From Apium graveolens (Eukaryota; Streptophyta; Magnoliopsida; Apiales; Apiaceae), in contig NC_133647.1 in the NCBI RefSeq assembly GCF_009905375.1, forward strand, positions 170,916,790 through 170,980,789: 64,000 bases of DNA, given 5' to 3'. This document shows positions 25,398 through 36,430 of this stretch, piece after piece. Below the pieces are notes generated by a model, which was not told the DNA's origin, did not search any database, and worked only from the letters and a program-made list of their open reading frames with translations. The number at the start of each line of letters is the position of its first letter. Position 1 is the stretch's first letter. The position numbers and the translations under genes are program-made.

Positions 25398-25550
25398 ACA
25401 AGTTCTGATATTAGAATCACAACTTAAGAACTGATGAATAAAATCAGAACTTAACAAGTTCTGATATCAGAATCAGAACTTAAGTACTGATGAGTCGAAT
25501 CAGAACTTAAGTACTGATGAGTTAAATCAGAACTTAACTTAAGTTCTGAT
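25398..25550 (+). promoter_or_regulatory. Inverted and direct AGTTCTGAT/ATCAGAACT repeat block in the LTR
   Basis: AAGTTCTGATATCAGAATCA and AATCAGAACTTAAGTACTGA recur with both orientations of the core AAGTTCTGAT/ATCAGAACTT at least seven times in 150 bases. The block lies about 175-330 bases upstream of the TATA box, where plant copia LTRs carry enhancer repeats. The matching block in the 3' LTR is at 31448-31600. The role is inferred. Confidence 0.6.
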
Positions 25551-25724
25551 AATAATGTGGGTGTTAATGTGAAAAACTGTTACAAATAATTTAAATTCAA
25601 AAGCTGATCAGTTTTGATTTTTTTTTTCATTAATGAATTCAAAATCTGATCAGTTTTTATTTTTTATTAATGAAGCAGTTTAATTCAGACATTAAGTGTG
25701 TTGACAGTTTCATTTTTCCTCTCC

Positions 25725-25732
25725 TATAAATA
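25725..25732 (+). promoter_or_regulatory. TATA box of the copia LTR promoter
   Basis: TATAAATA in the context CTCCTATAAATAGAGG; transcription should start about 30 bases later, near 25757-25765. The same box is at 31775-31782 in the 3' LTR. Confidence 0.8.
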
Positions 25733-26265
25733 GAGGCTAAACTGAATGAATAAAGAAATACAATACACTACATTCTCATCTCTTCTCTTCAACCTCTCTG
25801 CATTTCTCTCCCATAAGTCCTGAAGTGCTGATATTTTCCGGCGACTGAGGTGCTGGTCGAAGTGGAGGTTTTGTTGCTGCTGTTAACATAAACTCCGAGT
25901 TGTTTTATCCTGTTGGAGATATTGCGCACATCCCAAACGCAGCAGGTAGGGGGCAATAATCTCTTTAAGAGCAGCCAGGACTTTGAGCAAGGCCTGGTGA
26001 CTCAGCTGTAATCATTTTCTTGGCGTTTTGTATCTGTAAACCTTTATTTCAGTCACTGTTGAAAGCTATGGTTTCGGGTACATCTTTCTTTCTCTCTTCG
26101 TTATTTCAGTTACTGATTTTGTTTACCTGCATGTTTTGTTTTGTTAACTGTGGTCTTGGCCTAAACTTGTTAAATTCTTTATACACTTGCCTCTATGTTG
26201 CTATACTTGTTAGTGAGATTCTCAACATTCTTGAAGAGATTATTAGTTATATAGAATTTAGCATA

Positions 26266-29200
26266 ATGGTTAACGAAAGTGAGGTTATCGTTGGTGGTGG
26301 TAGCAGTTCGGGTGCAACTGCTGGGGCCATTGATTGAACCACCTATAGTTTCCCACAAGCTGTTGAACTAACCGGTTTACCGGAGAAATTCAACGGTGGC
26401 ATTGGCTTTTCTCGCTGGCAGAAAAGGATGAAGTTGTGGTTGACTATAAAGGGTCTGTGGCCGGTTGTGGAATATGAGAAACCAGTAGTGGATCAAGAGA
26501 AGGCTGGCACAGTTAAGGCTTTTGCGAAGTGGGCTGAGAAGGATGGAGTGGCTAGAGCGGCCATTCTTGCGGCACTAACAAACACTTTGTTTGATGTCTA
26601 TTCTTCTGATGCCTACTCTGCAAAACTCTTATGGGAGAAGCTGGACCAGACACATAATACTGACTCACAAGGTCTAGAAAAGTATTCTGTGGCAAGGTTC
26701 CTCGAGTTCAAGCTGGTGGACAATAAGTCCATGACTGAGCAGGTGCATGAGTTCGAGATGATAGTGCATGCTTTGAAGGAGTCTGGAATGAATCTCCCGG
26801 AGAAGTTCAAGGTGATGAGTGTGATTGAAAAACTCCCGAAGTCTTGGGAAGAGTTCTCTCTCTCCCTGAAAAGACAGAAAGGAGAGATCATCTGGACCAA
26901 CCTTATGCTGGACATCTCGGTACAAGAACAACACAAGTCCAAACAGGGACATGTGATGCCAACTGAACACGGTACCTCGAAGGTAAACATAGCAACTGTA
27001 GGACAAAAGAGGAAGGCTTTTGCTAAGAAAGCTAATAGTAATAAACCTAAGAGTGACAAGGACAAGGCCAAGAAACCCAAGGCAAACAAACCATGCTGGT
27101 CTTGTGGGCAGGTTGGGCACTGGAGTAAGGACTGCCCTACGAAGAAAGCGAAGAAAACCGAGGTAGCACAAGCAAATGTTGTGCTTGGAACCGCAAGTGG
27201 GCCTGTAGTGAACATGGTTGTTGGTGAGGCTACGGCTTCTGAAACCAACGTTGACCGGTATGTATCCTACAACCCTGTGATATTTTCTACATATCTGTCA
27301 AATGAATGGTTGATAGATACTGGAGCTAATGTACATATTTGTGCTGATATTAGTTTATTTGTATCTTATCAACCGAGTCATAGCCTGACTGTGAAGATGG
27401 GGAATGCTAGTGCTGCTCAAGTACATGGAGTTGGAAATGTGGATCTGAAGTTCCCTTCAGGACGTATTCTATCTCTGACGAGAGTGCATCATGTTCCCGA
27501 CATGCGTAGAAATATAATAAGTGGAAGCTGTTTAGTTTCTAGTGGTTTTGAAATTTCGTTCAAGTGTAATAAAGTAGTTCTTATTCACACTGGTACATTC
27601 TTTGGCAAGGGTTACTTGTCAAATGGTTTATTTGTTATTAATGCGGATCCCGTTTTGGGAAATTTGATTAATAATGTTATTCCTACTGTTAATTGTATTG
27701 AATCCTCAAATATATGGCATGCTAGACTAGGTCATTTAAACTTTGGTGCTCTTAAGAACATGATGAACTTAGAGTTGATTCCAAAATATACCATAGAAAA
27801 GAATTCTAAATGTCAAGTATGAGTGTCTGCTAAACAGATAAGGAAACCTTTTCATAACGTTGTTAGGGATTCAGACTTGTTAGATTTAGTACACACTGAT
27901 ATTTGTGAATTTGGTGGTGTGTTGACCAAGGACCAGTTTAGATACTTTATTACTTTTATAGATGATAGTAGTAGATATTGTTATGTTTATTTACTTAGAC
28001 ATAAGGATGAAGCACTTAGTAAATTCATTATATATAAAACTGAAGTAGAAAAACAAACTAGTAAGTTACTTAAAAGGTTGAGATCTGATAGAGGTGGTGA
28101 GTATACGAGTAATGCTTTTAATGAATTTTGTGCAAACAATGGTATAGTTCATGAAGTTACTCCACCATACACACCTGAGTCTAATGGGGTTGCTGAGCGA
28201 AAGAACAGAACATTTAAAGATATGATTAATAGTATGCTTATTAACTCTGGGTTGCCTAAATACATGTGGGGAGAGGCTCTAAATACGGCTTGCCATATTT
28301 TGAATAGAGTCCCTCTGAAACACATGGATAAAACACCCTTGAAGTTATGGAAAGGCAGGATGACTAGTCTTAAGTATCTTCGTGTGTGGGGGTGCCTTGC
28401 TAAGGTGCTTGTTCCTGAACACAAGAGAAAGAAACTAGGTCCAAAGACTGTTGACTGTATCTTTCTGGGCTATCTTGAAACCACTACAGCTATGAGATTT
28501 TTAGTGTTAAAATCTGACATAGATGGTATAGTGGCAAACACGATAGTTGAATTTCGAGATGCGACATTCTTTGAGGATGTCTACCCTATGAAGACTGGAA
28601 TACCTGAAACGACTTCTGAGGAAGATCCTACTCACACATCAAGTTCTATTCCTGATCATGTAGAAAAGATGACAAATGTGGGGGCGGAACCTAGTAGTAG
28701 CTCTATTCCTAAGGAATTAGAGGAACCAAGGAGAAGTAAGCGTGCAAAAATAGTCAAGGATTTTGGAGGTGATTTCATCACTTACAATATCGAGGACGAA
28801 CCTTTAACTTTCCGGCAAGCTATGGATTCTTCTGAGTCAAGGCACTGGAAGGGCGCTGTCAAGAGTGAAATTGACTCTATTGTTTCCAATGGAACATGGG
28901 AGTTGGTTGATCTCCCTCCTGGGTGTTCTACTATTGGGTGCAAATGGGTCTTTAAAAGGAAGTTGAATCCTGACGGCTCAATAGATAAGTACAAAGCTAG
29001 ACTGGTAGCTAAGGGTTTTAAGCAAAAGGAAGGAATTGATTATTTTGATACATACTCTCCGGTTGCAAGAATGGTAACAATCCGAATGCTTATAGCATTG
29101 GCTTCAGTCCATGGTCTTATCATTCATCAGATGGATGTAAAGACGGCTTTTCTTCATGGTGAACTTGAGGAAGAGATTTATATGGATCAGCCTGATGGAT

Positions 29201-30378
29201 TTGTTGCATCAGGCAATGAAAGGAAAGTATGTAAGTTGATCAAGTCCATCTATGGCTTGAAACAAGCTCCCAGAGATTGGCATAAAAAGTTTGATGAAAC
29301 TATATTGCCTTTCAGTTATAAGATTAATGAAAGTGATAAGTGTGTCTACACTAAAGTTAAAGGTAATGAGTGTGTTATTTTGTGCCTATATGTGGATGAC
29401 ATTTTACTGTTTGGAACCAATATTGAGATTATTAACGAGACTAAAGAATTCTTGAAAAGGCATTTTGAAATGAAGGATATGGGTGAGGCAAGTGTGATTC
29501 TTGGAATCAAATTGATTCAGTCCACTGAAGGAATAACCTTGACTCAATCTCATTATATAGAGAAATCTATACTTGAGAAATATGGTTATTCACAGTGTAG
29601 AATCGCTAGTACACCTTATGATTCGAAAGTTGCTCTTGTCAAGAATACTTCAGGAGTGCCTGTGTCTCAGTTAAGGTATTCTCAGATTATTGGGAGCTTG
29701 CAGTATCTTGCTAACTGTACTAGACCAGATATTTCATATTCTGTGTCTAAATTGGCGAGATATACAAGCTGTCCAAACAAAACTCATTGGGATGCTCTTG
29801 ATAGAGTACTTAGATATCTAAAAGGCACAATGTACCTTAGTTTACACTACAGGAGATTTCCTGGTGTGCTTGAAGGGTACAGTGATGCAAGTTGGATAGC
29901 TAAGAAGTCTGGTTCCAATGGAGTGACTGGATACGTGTTCACCTTGGCTGGTGGAGCAATATCCAGGAAGTCAAGCAGACAGACTATTGTTACTCAGTCT
30001 ACTTTTGAGGCTGAGTTGTGTGCACTTGATGCCACAGGGACGGAGGCTGAATGGTTACACGGACTTATGTCTGCAATACCTGTAGTAAGCAGACCGCTTC
30101 CTGCTATTGCTATTCACTGTGATAGTCGAACAACTATCGACAAGATTAGCAGTAAAAAGCATAATGCTAAAACTAAGAGACACATCCAAGTTAGACTTAA
30201 GTCTATAAGGGGTTTAGTGACTGATAGGATCATAGCTATAGAGTTCATAGGAACTCAGAATAATATAGCTGATCCTCTTACTAAAGGACTGGAACCTGCA
30301 GTGGTCCTTAAGTCAAGGTTGGGGATGGGATTGTCAACCCATCATAATTCATCAACAGTGGGAACCCAATACACATGA
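26266..30378 (+). pseudogene. Copia Gag-Pol polyprotein, one frame with two TGA stops
   Basis: The frame from ATG 26266 to TGA 30376 covers 1370 codons, broken only by TGA at 26335-26337 and 27820-27822. In order: gag core from about 26380 (FNGGIGFSRWQKRMKLWL); CCHC knuckle near 27094 (CWSCGQVGHWSKDC); protease WLIDTGANVHIC near 27310; integrase HHCC (HARLGHLNFGALKN, then CQV followed by the second TGA); DDE core with DLVHTDICEFGG, SDRGGEY and [51 protein letters not shown] and LCLYVDDILLFG; RNase H GYSDASWIAKKSGSNG and STFEAELCALD. The second stop replaces the fourth zinc ligand of the integrase HHCC motif. The gag start at 26266 is the first Met in frame after the LTR. Everything after the second stop (851 codons) is open, so decay is very recent. 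Confidence 0.92.
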
Positions 30379-30887
30379 GAGGAGATCCCTTGAAGTGTAT
30401 TCAATGGGTAATAACAAGCTGTAAGGATGAGTTGGTAGTACCTTTGCTACATAGATGATACTACAGTATCTGAATCTATCCCCTGTAAACCTAGAAGGTA
30501 CTGACACTGCCAGAAAAGCAAGAGTGTTGAAACTCTGAATGGGATCAAGTCATTTGACGAGATAGAGGCAGTATATCTCTGGAGATGCCCAGCTAAGCGA
30601 ATGTAATTGTGTGGTCGCAATTAGAGGATAGGGTTAATCCTTGAAGCATTCGACGAACAGGATCGAGACATGACCATTAATGTCTTAAAGCCGTAGATTG
30701 GCACCATAACCTTTGACTTGTCGTCGTCTATGGAATATGGTTATACTAAACGGATTAAGATTCAAGGTGAAACATTCCATCTGAGTCCGATAGCCATTGA
30801 AGTAGAGGAATTAGGAGGGTTCAAACCCGGAAGGGTACCGACTCTGAAAAACAAGTCATGATGGGAAATTGATCACATTTCTGTATG

Positions 30888-30901
30888 GATTTGTGGGGGA
30901 T
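30888..30901 (+). promoter_or_regulatory. Polypurine tract of the young copia element
   Basis: GGATTTGTGGGGGAT sits directly before the 3' LTR (30902) and would prime plus-strand DNA. The 500 bases between the pol stop and this site are an untranslated spacer with no frame. Confidence 0.75.
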
Positions 30902-32277
30902 TGTTAGAAAATTAGGATTTTAGAGCTTAATTTAATTATGTTCTTGATGTTAATCCTAAAATCTAATGATTGGAAATTGTTCAATGATATTTGAACTTAA
31001 ATTTTCATGTATGGTTTTAAGAATTTTCTTAATGAAATCCATATGAAATGAGAGATGAAAGTAGCTTGGAAAAGCTTGGAAAATTTGAGAATGTTGGTCC
31101 CACATTGAAATAAATAAAGGGGGTTGTGTGCTTTATATGGTATTACCCACATGAGTAGTATACAACTACTAAGGTGTGTGATGGTCCATTGTGTTGTTGT
31201 GTGCTTCACGCGCACACACACACACACGCGCGCCCCGCCCCGCCACGCACCGGACCGGGTCGGTCGAAGGGCGATTTGGGCGAATATCTCGGCGTCTCGC
31301 GTACGCGAGGCGACCTGGGCGAGGATTTTATTTATTTGAGAATTATTTTAATTCGAATTTATTTATCGGTGATTGGATTATTGGGCTGGGTTCTGAAATA
31401 GGCTAAGTAGTCTAAATATATTGAACCTGCAAATAATCTGATCTGTAACAAGTTCTGATATTAGAATCACAACTTAAGAACTGATGAATAAAATCAGAAC
31501 TTAACAAGTTCTGATATCAGAATCAGAACTTAAGTACTGATGAGTCGAATCAGAACTTAAGTACTGATGAGTTAAATCAGAACTTAACTTAAGTTCTGAT
31601 AATAATGTGGGTGTTAATGTGAAAAGCTGTTACAAATAATTTAAATTCAAAAGCTGATCAGTTTTGATTTTTTTTTTCATTAATGAATTCAAAATCTGAT
31701 CAGTTTTTATTTTTTATTAATGAAGCAGTTTAATTCAGACATTAAGTGTGTTGACAGTTTCATTTTTCCTCTCCTATAAATAGAGGCTAAACTGAATGAA
31801 TAAAGAAATACAATACACTACATTCTCATCTCTTCTCTTCAACCTCTCTGCATTTCTCTCCCATAAGTCCTGAAGTGCTGATATTTTCCGGCGACTGAGG
31901 TGCTGGTCGAAGTGGAGGTTTTGTTGCTGCTGTTAACATAAACTCCGAGCTGTTTTATCCTGGTGGCGATATTGCGCACATCCCAAATGCAGCAGGTAGG
32001 GGGCAATAATCTCTTCAAGAGCAGCCAGGACTTTGAGCAAGGCCTGGTGACTCAGCTGTAATCATTTTCTTGGCGTTTTGTATCTGTAAACCTTTATTTC
32101 AGTCACTGTTGAAAGCTATGGTTTCGGGTACATCTTTCTTTCTCTCTTCGTTATTTCAGTTACTGATTTTGTTTACCTGCATGTTTTGTTTTGTTAACTG
32201 TGGTCTTGGCCTAAACTTGTTAAATTCTTTATACACTTGCCTCTATGTTGCTATACTTGTTAGTGAGTTTCTCAACA
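30902..32277 (+). repeat. 3' LTR of the young copia element (1376 bp)
   Basis: It matches 24864-26227 except for about a dozen substitutions, a 10-base repeat of AAGCTTGGAA near 31070 and a longer CA run near 31212. The repeat block is at 31448-31600 and the TATA box at 31775-31782. Confidence 0.95.
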
Positions 32278-32381
32278 GAATTATCATAATGGGTTTATGT
32301 CTCCTCCCTTGATTTTGTTGGAGACTATTATGCATGATTCAATAATTTAATAAGAGTTTGCATTTTATGGAAAAAAACATA

Positions 32382-32510
32382 ATCAAACCAAACCAAACAT
32401 ACTTAGTATATCCCGCTTAACGCAGGGCCTGAGGAGGTTAAGATGTACGCAACCTTACCCTCATTTGGAATCTCAGAATGAAGAAGCTACTTCCTGAAAG
32501 ACCCTCGGCT
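32382..32510 (-). mobile_element. 5'-truncated SINE fragment, TS/Au-like
   Basis: On the minus strand the piece reads CCGAGGGTCTTTCAGGAAG, then GAGGGTAAGGTTGCGTACAT, CCTCAGGCCCTGCGTTAAGC, GGGATATACTAAGTATG and a (TTTGG)-type tail. The GGGTAAGG-TGCGTACA block and GGGTCTTTC-GGAA start are the conserved body of the plant Au/TS SINE superfamily. The tRNA-like head with box A and box B is missing and no target duplication is clear, so it is a truncated relic. It lies about 100 bases past the copia target site. Confidence 0.65.
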
Positions 32511-34354
32511 TGTGTGTGTGCATGCAAAAATACATAAAAAGTGAAATGAACAATACAACATATATGTAAGGATCGATACCAATTTGAAAAAAACCAAAAT
32601 ATGATAACTTAAATTGAAGAGATTCAAAACAAAACTTAACCCATGGTACTATTCATATGGGACATACCTAAAATTCACTTTGAAATGGATAATGTTGAAT
32701 AAATACAAATATGTGTGTAATTTCCAGATACAAAAAGTAACTGCTCCATTTGTTAATTCTTGCGAAGAGATGGTTGGTATGTATATTAATTGAGGAGAAG
32801 TATCCATCACCGATCTTGCACAATTTCCAGTGCAATGTGAATGTAAAAGTGATCAGATCACGAAAATGTGTCTTGAATACCGGATGAAAAACAGTTTATA
32901 CACCGCAAGTGAAGATGAATCCAAATGGAATTGAAGCCGATTCAATTTGAAGGCAGATCTTCAGATTCTCGACATATCATGGAGATGTGTGCAAAGCCCA
33001 AAACTATTGTTAGAATTGTTTGTGCTTTTTGTTTGATGATTTTAATTATGTACTTCATATCAGGCGAATTGTGTTTTGGGATTACCGCTAATTTCATGTA
33101 TTGTTTATATTTGTATTTTTAACTACTTGAAAAAACATGATATAATAAATATTTATATTATTAATTTCAAATATATATTTTTGTGTTTAATATTTTATTT
33201 CATTTATAATAAAATAGTATATATATTATGTTAATAAAAAGATAATAAATATTTAAATTAATCTGTAATACATCAATTAAAGGCTAGTATAAATACAAAT
33301 ATTTGAATAAAAACCTGTCAGATTCGATCCCGTCCATGAACATACAAAGGGGCTTATATTTTAGGGAAAACTTGGCTCGGCCCATCCTTATCTTTCTAGA
33401 AAACCGAGCTCAATCCTCTTTTTAAAAACAGGATAAAACCTGGTCCAAGTGACTTTTTGTATACAATTTGTACTGTCGAGAAAATTAGTTGTGTATTTGT
33501 TTATAAAAATATATAGCTTACATGATAAAAGGTTCATATATGATTTGACTTTTTCGTATGATTCAAGGTGATTGAATGCATGCCTCCATTAGATAGTATT
33601 TCATAAATAAAAATTTAAAATTTAATTTTTTTATTTTAAAAAGAAAATTTGAATAATTACTAGAGAAATTATGTATTCGACACACTTTAAAATATACGTA
33701 AAATTTAAAATGAACAAGTAACTTGAAGGAGGGTACATATATTAATGTTCTCGCAATATATTTTGAAAAGTCCTTTTAAAATCATATAACATTCGTTTAA
33801 ATTTTAAAAATTTTGATGTATATAATTTAGATTTTAAAAATCTTATATACAATATGACGTATTCATCATATTATATAAAAGTAGCTTATAAACCGTGCGA
33901 TGCACGGATCTTTTTTTTAAAATATTATATAATTTTAAAAAATTAATTTGAATTAAAATCTTAAATTTGCTCATTTAGATTTTTTTAATTATATGATTTC
34001 ATGATAAGTATACTAATACCTGTATATGTTCATGATTTATTTAGTAAGAGATATTTAAAAAAGATAATGATACGTATAGAACGATATGGTTTTATTGATA
34101 TTTCTACATCTTTTAATAAAAATGATTATATTTTAGTTAAAAATTAAGTTTTAGTTTGGATTAGTAATATATAAATTATACTTAGTCCGATATTAACTTC
34201 ATTTTATCATGAATCAATAATTTACATTATTATAATTTTAATCCAAGACTTATTACACCGACAAAATTCAACTAATTATTTTTAGTTTGATTTTAATTTT
34301 TTAACCTCAGTTCTATATGATAATATTGTTTTAACCCGGACAAACAGTATAAAT
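32511..34354. other. AT-rich spacer, no gene recognised
   Basis: Only short unsupported frames occur. A perfect short hairpin CCGTGC-GAT-GCACGG at 33893-33907 sits before a T run; this CCGTGC/GCACGG motif is widespread in plant spacer DNA and often marks non-autonomous elements, but no matching terminus was found. Confidence 0.55.
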
Positions 34355-35883
34355 TGTAACAACTGAGAAATTACGCTTGTATTATATCGTAATAAAGATA
34401 AATTATGAGTTTTATTATGTCATTATGTGTAATTAAGTATAAGATTATAACTGCTATGTGTTATGTGTGTTCCATATCGCCAGTGTATTATCTGGGTATT
34501 TATCGGATATTTTATTTTGTATTAAAAGCTTTCGTATCAAAAGTTATACGACCCGAACTATGTTTTAATAGTTGCTATTTCAAATAAAATAATTGGTCTT
34601 ATTTTTTTCTAAAATGGCTTTGTACCATTGCGTTATTCTGAACATCTAGATATTTTATAAATTTTTTGGTTTCGTGAAAAATGACTTTTTTTGGGCCCCA
34701 TTAGGTGTTAAAAATCCCACAAAAATCACATTTTTATTTTTATAAAATTATACGACTTTCAAATATACCATTTCTTTGTATTTTTGAATTATTCACAATT
34801 TTTGGGTACTTTTGGCATATACATTGTATATATTAAATATTTAAAAATAAAAAATTAATACTCAAAAACTATAAAATTAGGGGCCAATTAATTTTAATAG
34901 ATGTATAATTATGGCCTTAATTTTAATTAATAATATTATTTTTCTTACTATAAATATTTTAATTTTAATTTAATTATTATTAATTAATTATTAAAAAATT
35001 AGAAGAATACAAAAATCCTCTGTAATTCGGGTCAGGGTTTTCGGATTCGGGTTGGAGAATCAAACCGTGATTTTGATCTGATTTATGCATCAAATCAAGC
35101 GATTCAAGTACCAAATCGAAGATTTTGATCTGTTCTTTCCGTTTTTAATATCAATTTCATGTTTTAATTCTTATATTTTGATTTTCGATTTTTAGGGTTT
35201 ATGTTCAAATTGGGTCTTTTTGATTCTAGGATTATTAGGATGATTTGATGATTGATATAACTTCATATGATGATTTGTAGTCGATTTATGGTATTTAATT
35301 GAACGAACGATTCCTGGATATGTGAATTCGATTATTAGGGTTTATGTTAATTTTTGATTTATACGTTTTTTGATTTTGATGAATATTTGGTTCCTTAGAT
35401 GTTAAGGCTTTGATTCTGTGTTGAACAAGCTTTGATTTGAGCTATTAAAATCAAAGTTTCATGTAAAATCGAAGAAAATCGATACTTGGCCGGAGTTTTG
35501 TTGAGTTTGATCGGAGATGGAGTTCTAGGGGTTTTTACGGCTGGTTTTGGCCTGAATCGGAAAGGGGAAGTGATTTGGAATTGAACCCAGCTCAAAAACG
35601 AACCAAACGGTTATGTTTTTGGCCTGAAAATGGCTGGCCGGAAGTTGCTCCGGTGACCGAATTCTGGGCAAAATCCGGCGTGTTCTTCCCGGCCAGGATT
35701 TTGACCCGTTTGACCCATTTCCAGAACCCGCCTTTGATCCATTTTGTCTAAAGATAAAAAACATCCTGGTTAGTATTAAAGGGGTTTAGATATGTATCTG
35801 TTTAATTGTTATACAGGTTTGTACAGGTTCGGTAATTAGCTAGTAACCCCCAGACTTATACCCCGAGGTTGGAGGGCGTTACA
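34355..35883 (+). repeat. 5' LTR of the truncated gypsy element
   Basis: Starts TGTAACAACT and ends GGCGTTACA with six-base inverted ends (TGTAAC/GTTACA). AT-rich in its first kilobase, more GC-rich near 35500-35720. The minus-strand open stretches over 35395-35764 are shadows in the LTR. Confidence 0.7.
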
Positions 35884-35886
35884 AGT

Positions 35887-35898
35887 TGGCATCAGAGC
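35887..35898 (+). promoter_or_regulatory. Primer binding site (initiator Met, one change)
   Basis: TGGCATCAGAGC, one base from TGGTATCAGAGC, three bases after the LTR end at 35883. It shows that the element runs on the plus strand. Confidence 0.85.
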
Positions 35899-36062
35899 TG
35901 TAGGTTTTGGTCCCTGAAAACAAGAACATTAGGATTAAGATAAGATAGAAAGATCACATAAGATAGGAATAGGAAGGTTAGGATTTACATAGTTTTTGAT
36001 TAGGGATTTATAAGTTCTAGGAATACTGAGTGACCCTTTTTCTTTCTTTGTTATATTATCAG

Positions 36063-36421
36063 ATGGCATCATCCGCATCGTCCAAAAGGATTGTTATCGG
36101 GCCAGTTGCACCTATGATATCGCCAGTGTCAGCTGAGATACCAGCACAGATACCTCCGCCACCTCCACCACAGTTACCACAAGAGCCAGTTCACCAGCTT
36201 CTGAGCAGATACCAGACCTTATAAAGATGTTTGATCATTTAGAGTTCTTTGAGCCATTACTTCCACCTCCACTACCTGTAGAGTATCAGTTTATACCGGA
36301 GATAGAGGCAGAGTTTCCACCAGCTGCAGTGCTACCTCCTATGCCAGTATATGCTCCAGAGCCAGAGATATTTCAGATGGCCCCGGTCGAGGGGATGGAT
36401 GAGCATGATGTGGGATTATAG
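36063..36421 (+). pseudogene. N-terminal gag fragment of the truncated gypsy element
   Basis: ATG at 36063 starts MASSASSKRIVIGPVAP, then a proline-rich part (IPPPPPPQLPQEPV) to a stop near 36222. The reading continues one frame over as another proline and glutamate-rich stretch (EFFEPLLPPPLPVEY) to 36421. Proline-rich N-termini are usual for Tekay/chromovirus gag. The core is missing because Athila A enters nine bases later. Confidence 0.6.
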
Positions 36422-36430
36422 TTAGGTTTG

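Larger units (their letters stand above)
24864..26227 (+). repeat. 5' LTR of the young copia element (1364 bp)
   Basis: TGTTAGAAAATT to TCTCAACA. It contains a GC-rich patch near 25160-25270 with a short CA microsatellite, a block of AGTTCTGAT / ATCAGAACTT repeats (25398-25550), and a TATA box at 25725. Confidence 0.95.
24864..32277 (+). mobile_element. Young, nearly intact Ty1/copia retrotransposon
   Basis: Two LTRs (24864-26227, 30902-32277) flank one long frame. The 5-bp target duplication GAATT (24859-24863 and 32278-32282) is perfect. By eye the LTRs differ at about a dozen bases plus two small indels, roughly 1%, so the insertion is recent. Domain order is gag, protease, integrase, RT, RNase H. 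A polypurine tract precedes the 3' LTR. I do not see a standard initiator-Met primer site after 26227; the sequence there is TTCTTGAAGAGATTATTAG, so another tRNA or an altered site is implied. Two TGA codons make this copy non-autonomous unless read through. Confidence 0.95.
34355..36430 (+). mobile_element. 5' part of a Ty3/gypsy element (Tekay-like), cut by Athila A
   Basis: An LTR of 1529 bases (TGTAACAACTGAG to GGGCGTTACA) is followed by an initiator-Met-like primer site and the beginning of gag, after which Athila A starts at 36431. The LTR end resembles that of the solo LTR at 15096. The remaining part should lie to the right of the window, past Athila A. Without the partner LTR the left edge rests on the TG start and the inverted TGTAAC/GTTACA ends. 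Confidence 0.72.

Noticed and set aside
26613..27248. Long minus-strand frames (211 and 165 codons) opposite copia gag
   Set aside because: Shadows of the well-supported plus-strand gag frame; no independent start context or domain.
32925..33122. 65-codon frame with a hydrophobic stretch in the spacer after the SINE
   Set aside because: No known domain, no supporting neighbours or splice structure; length is expected by chance.
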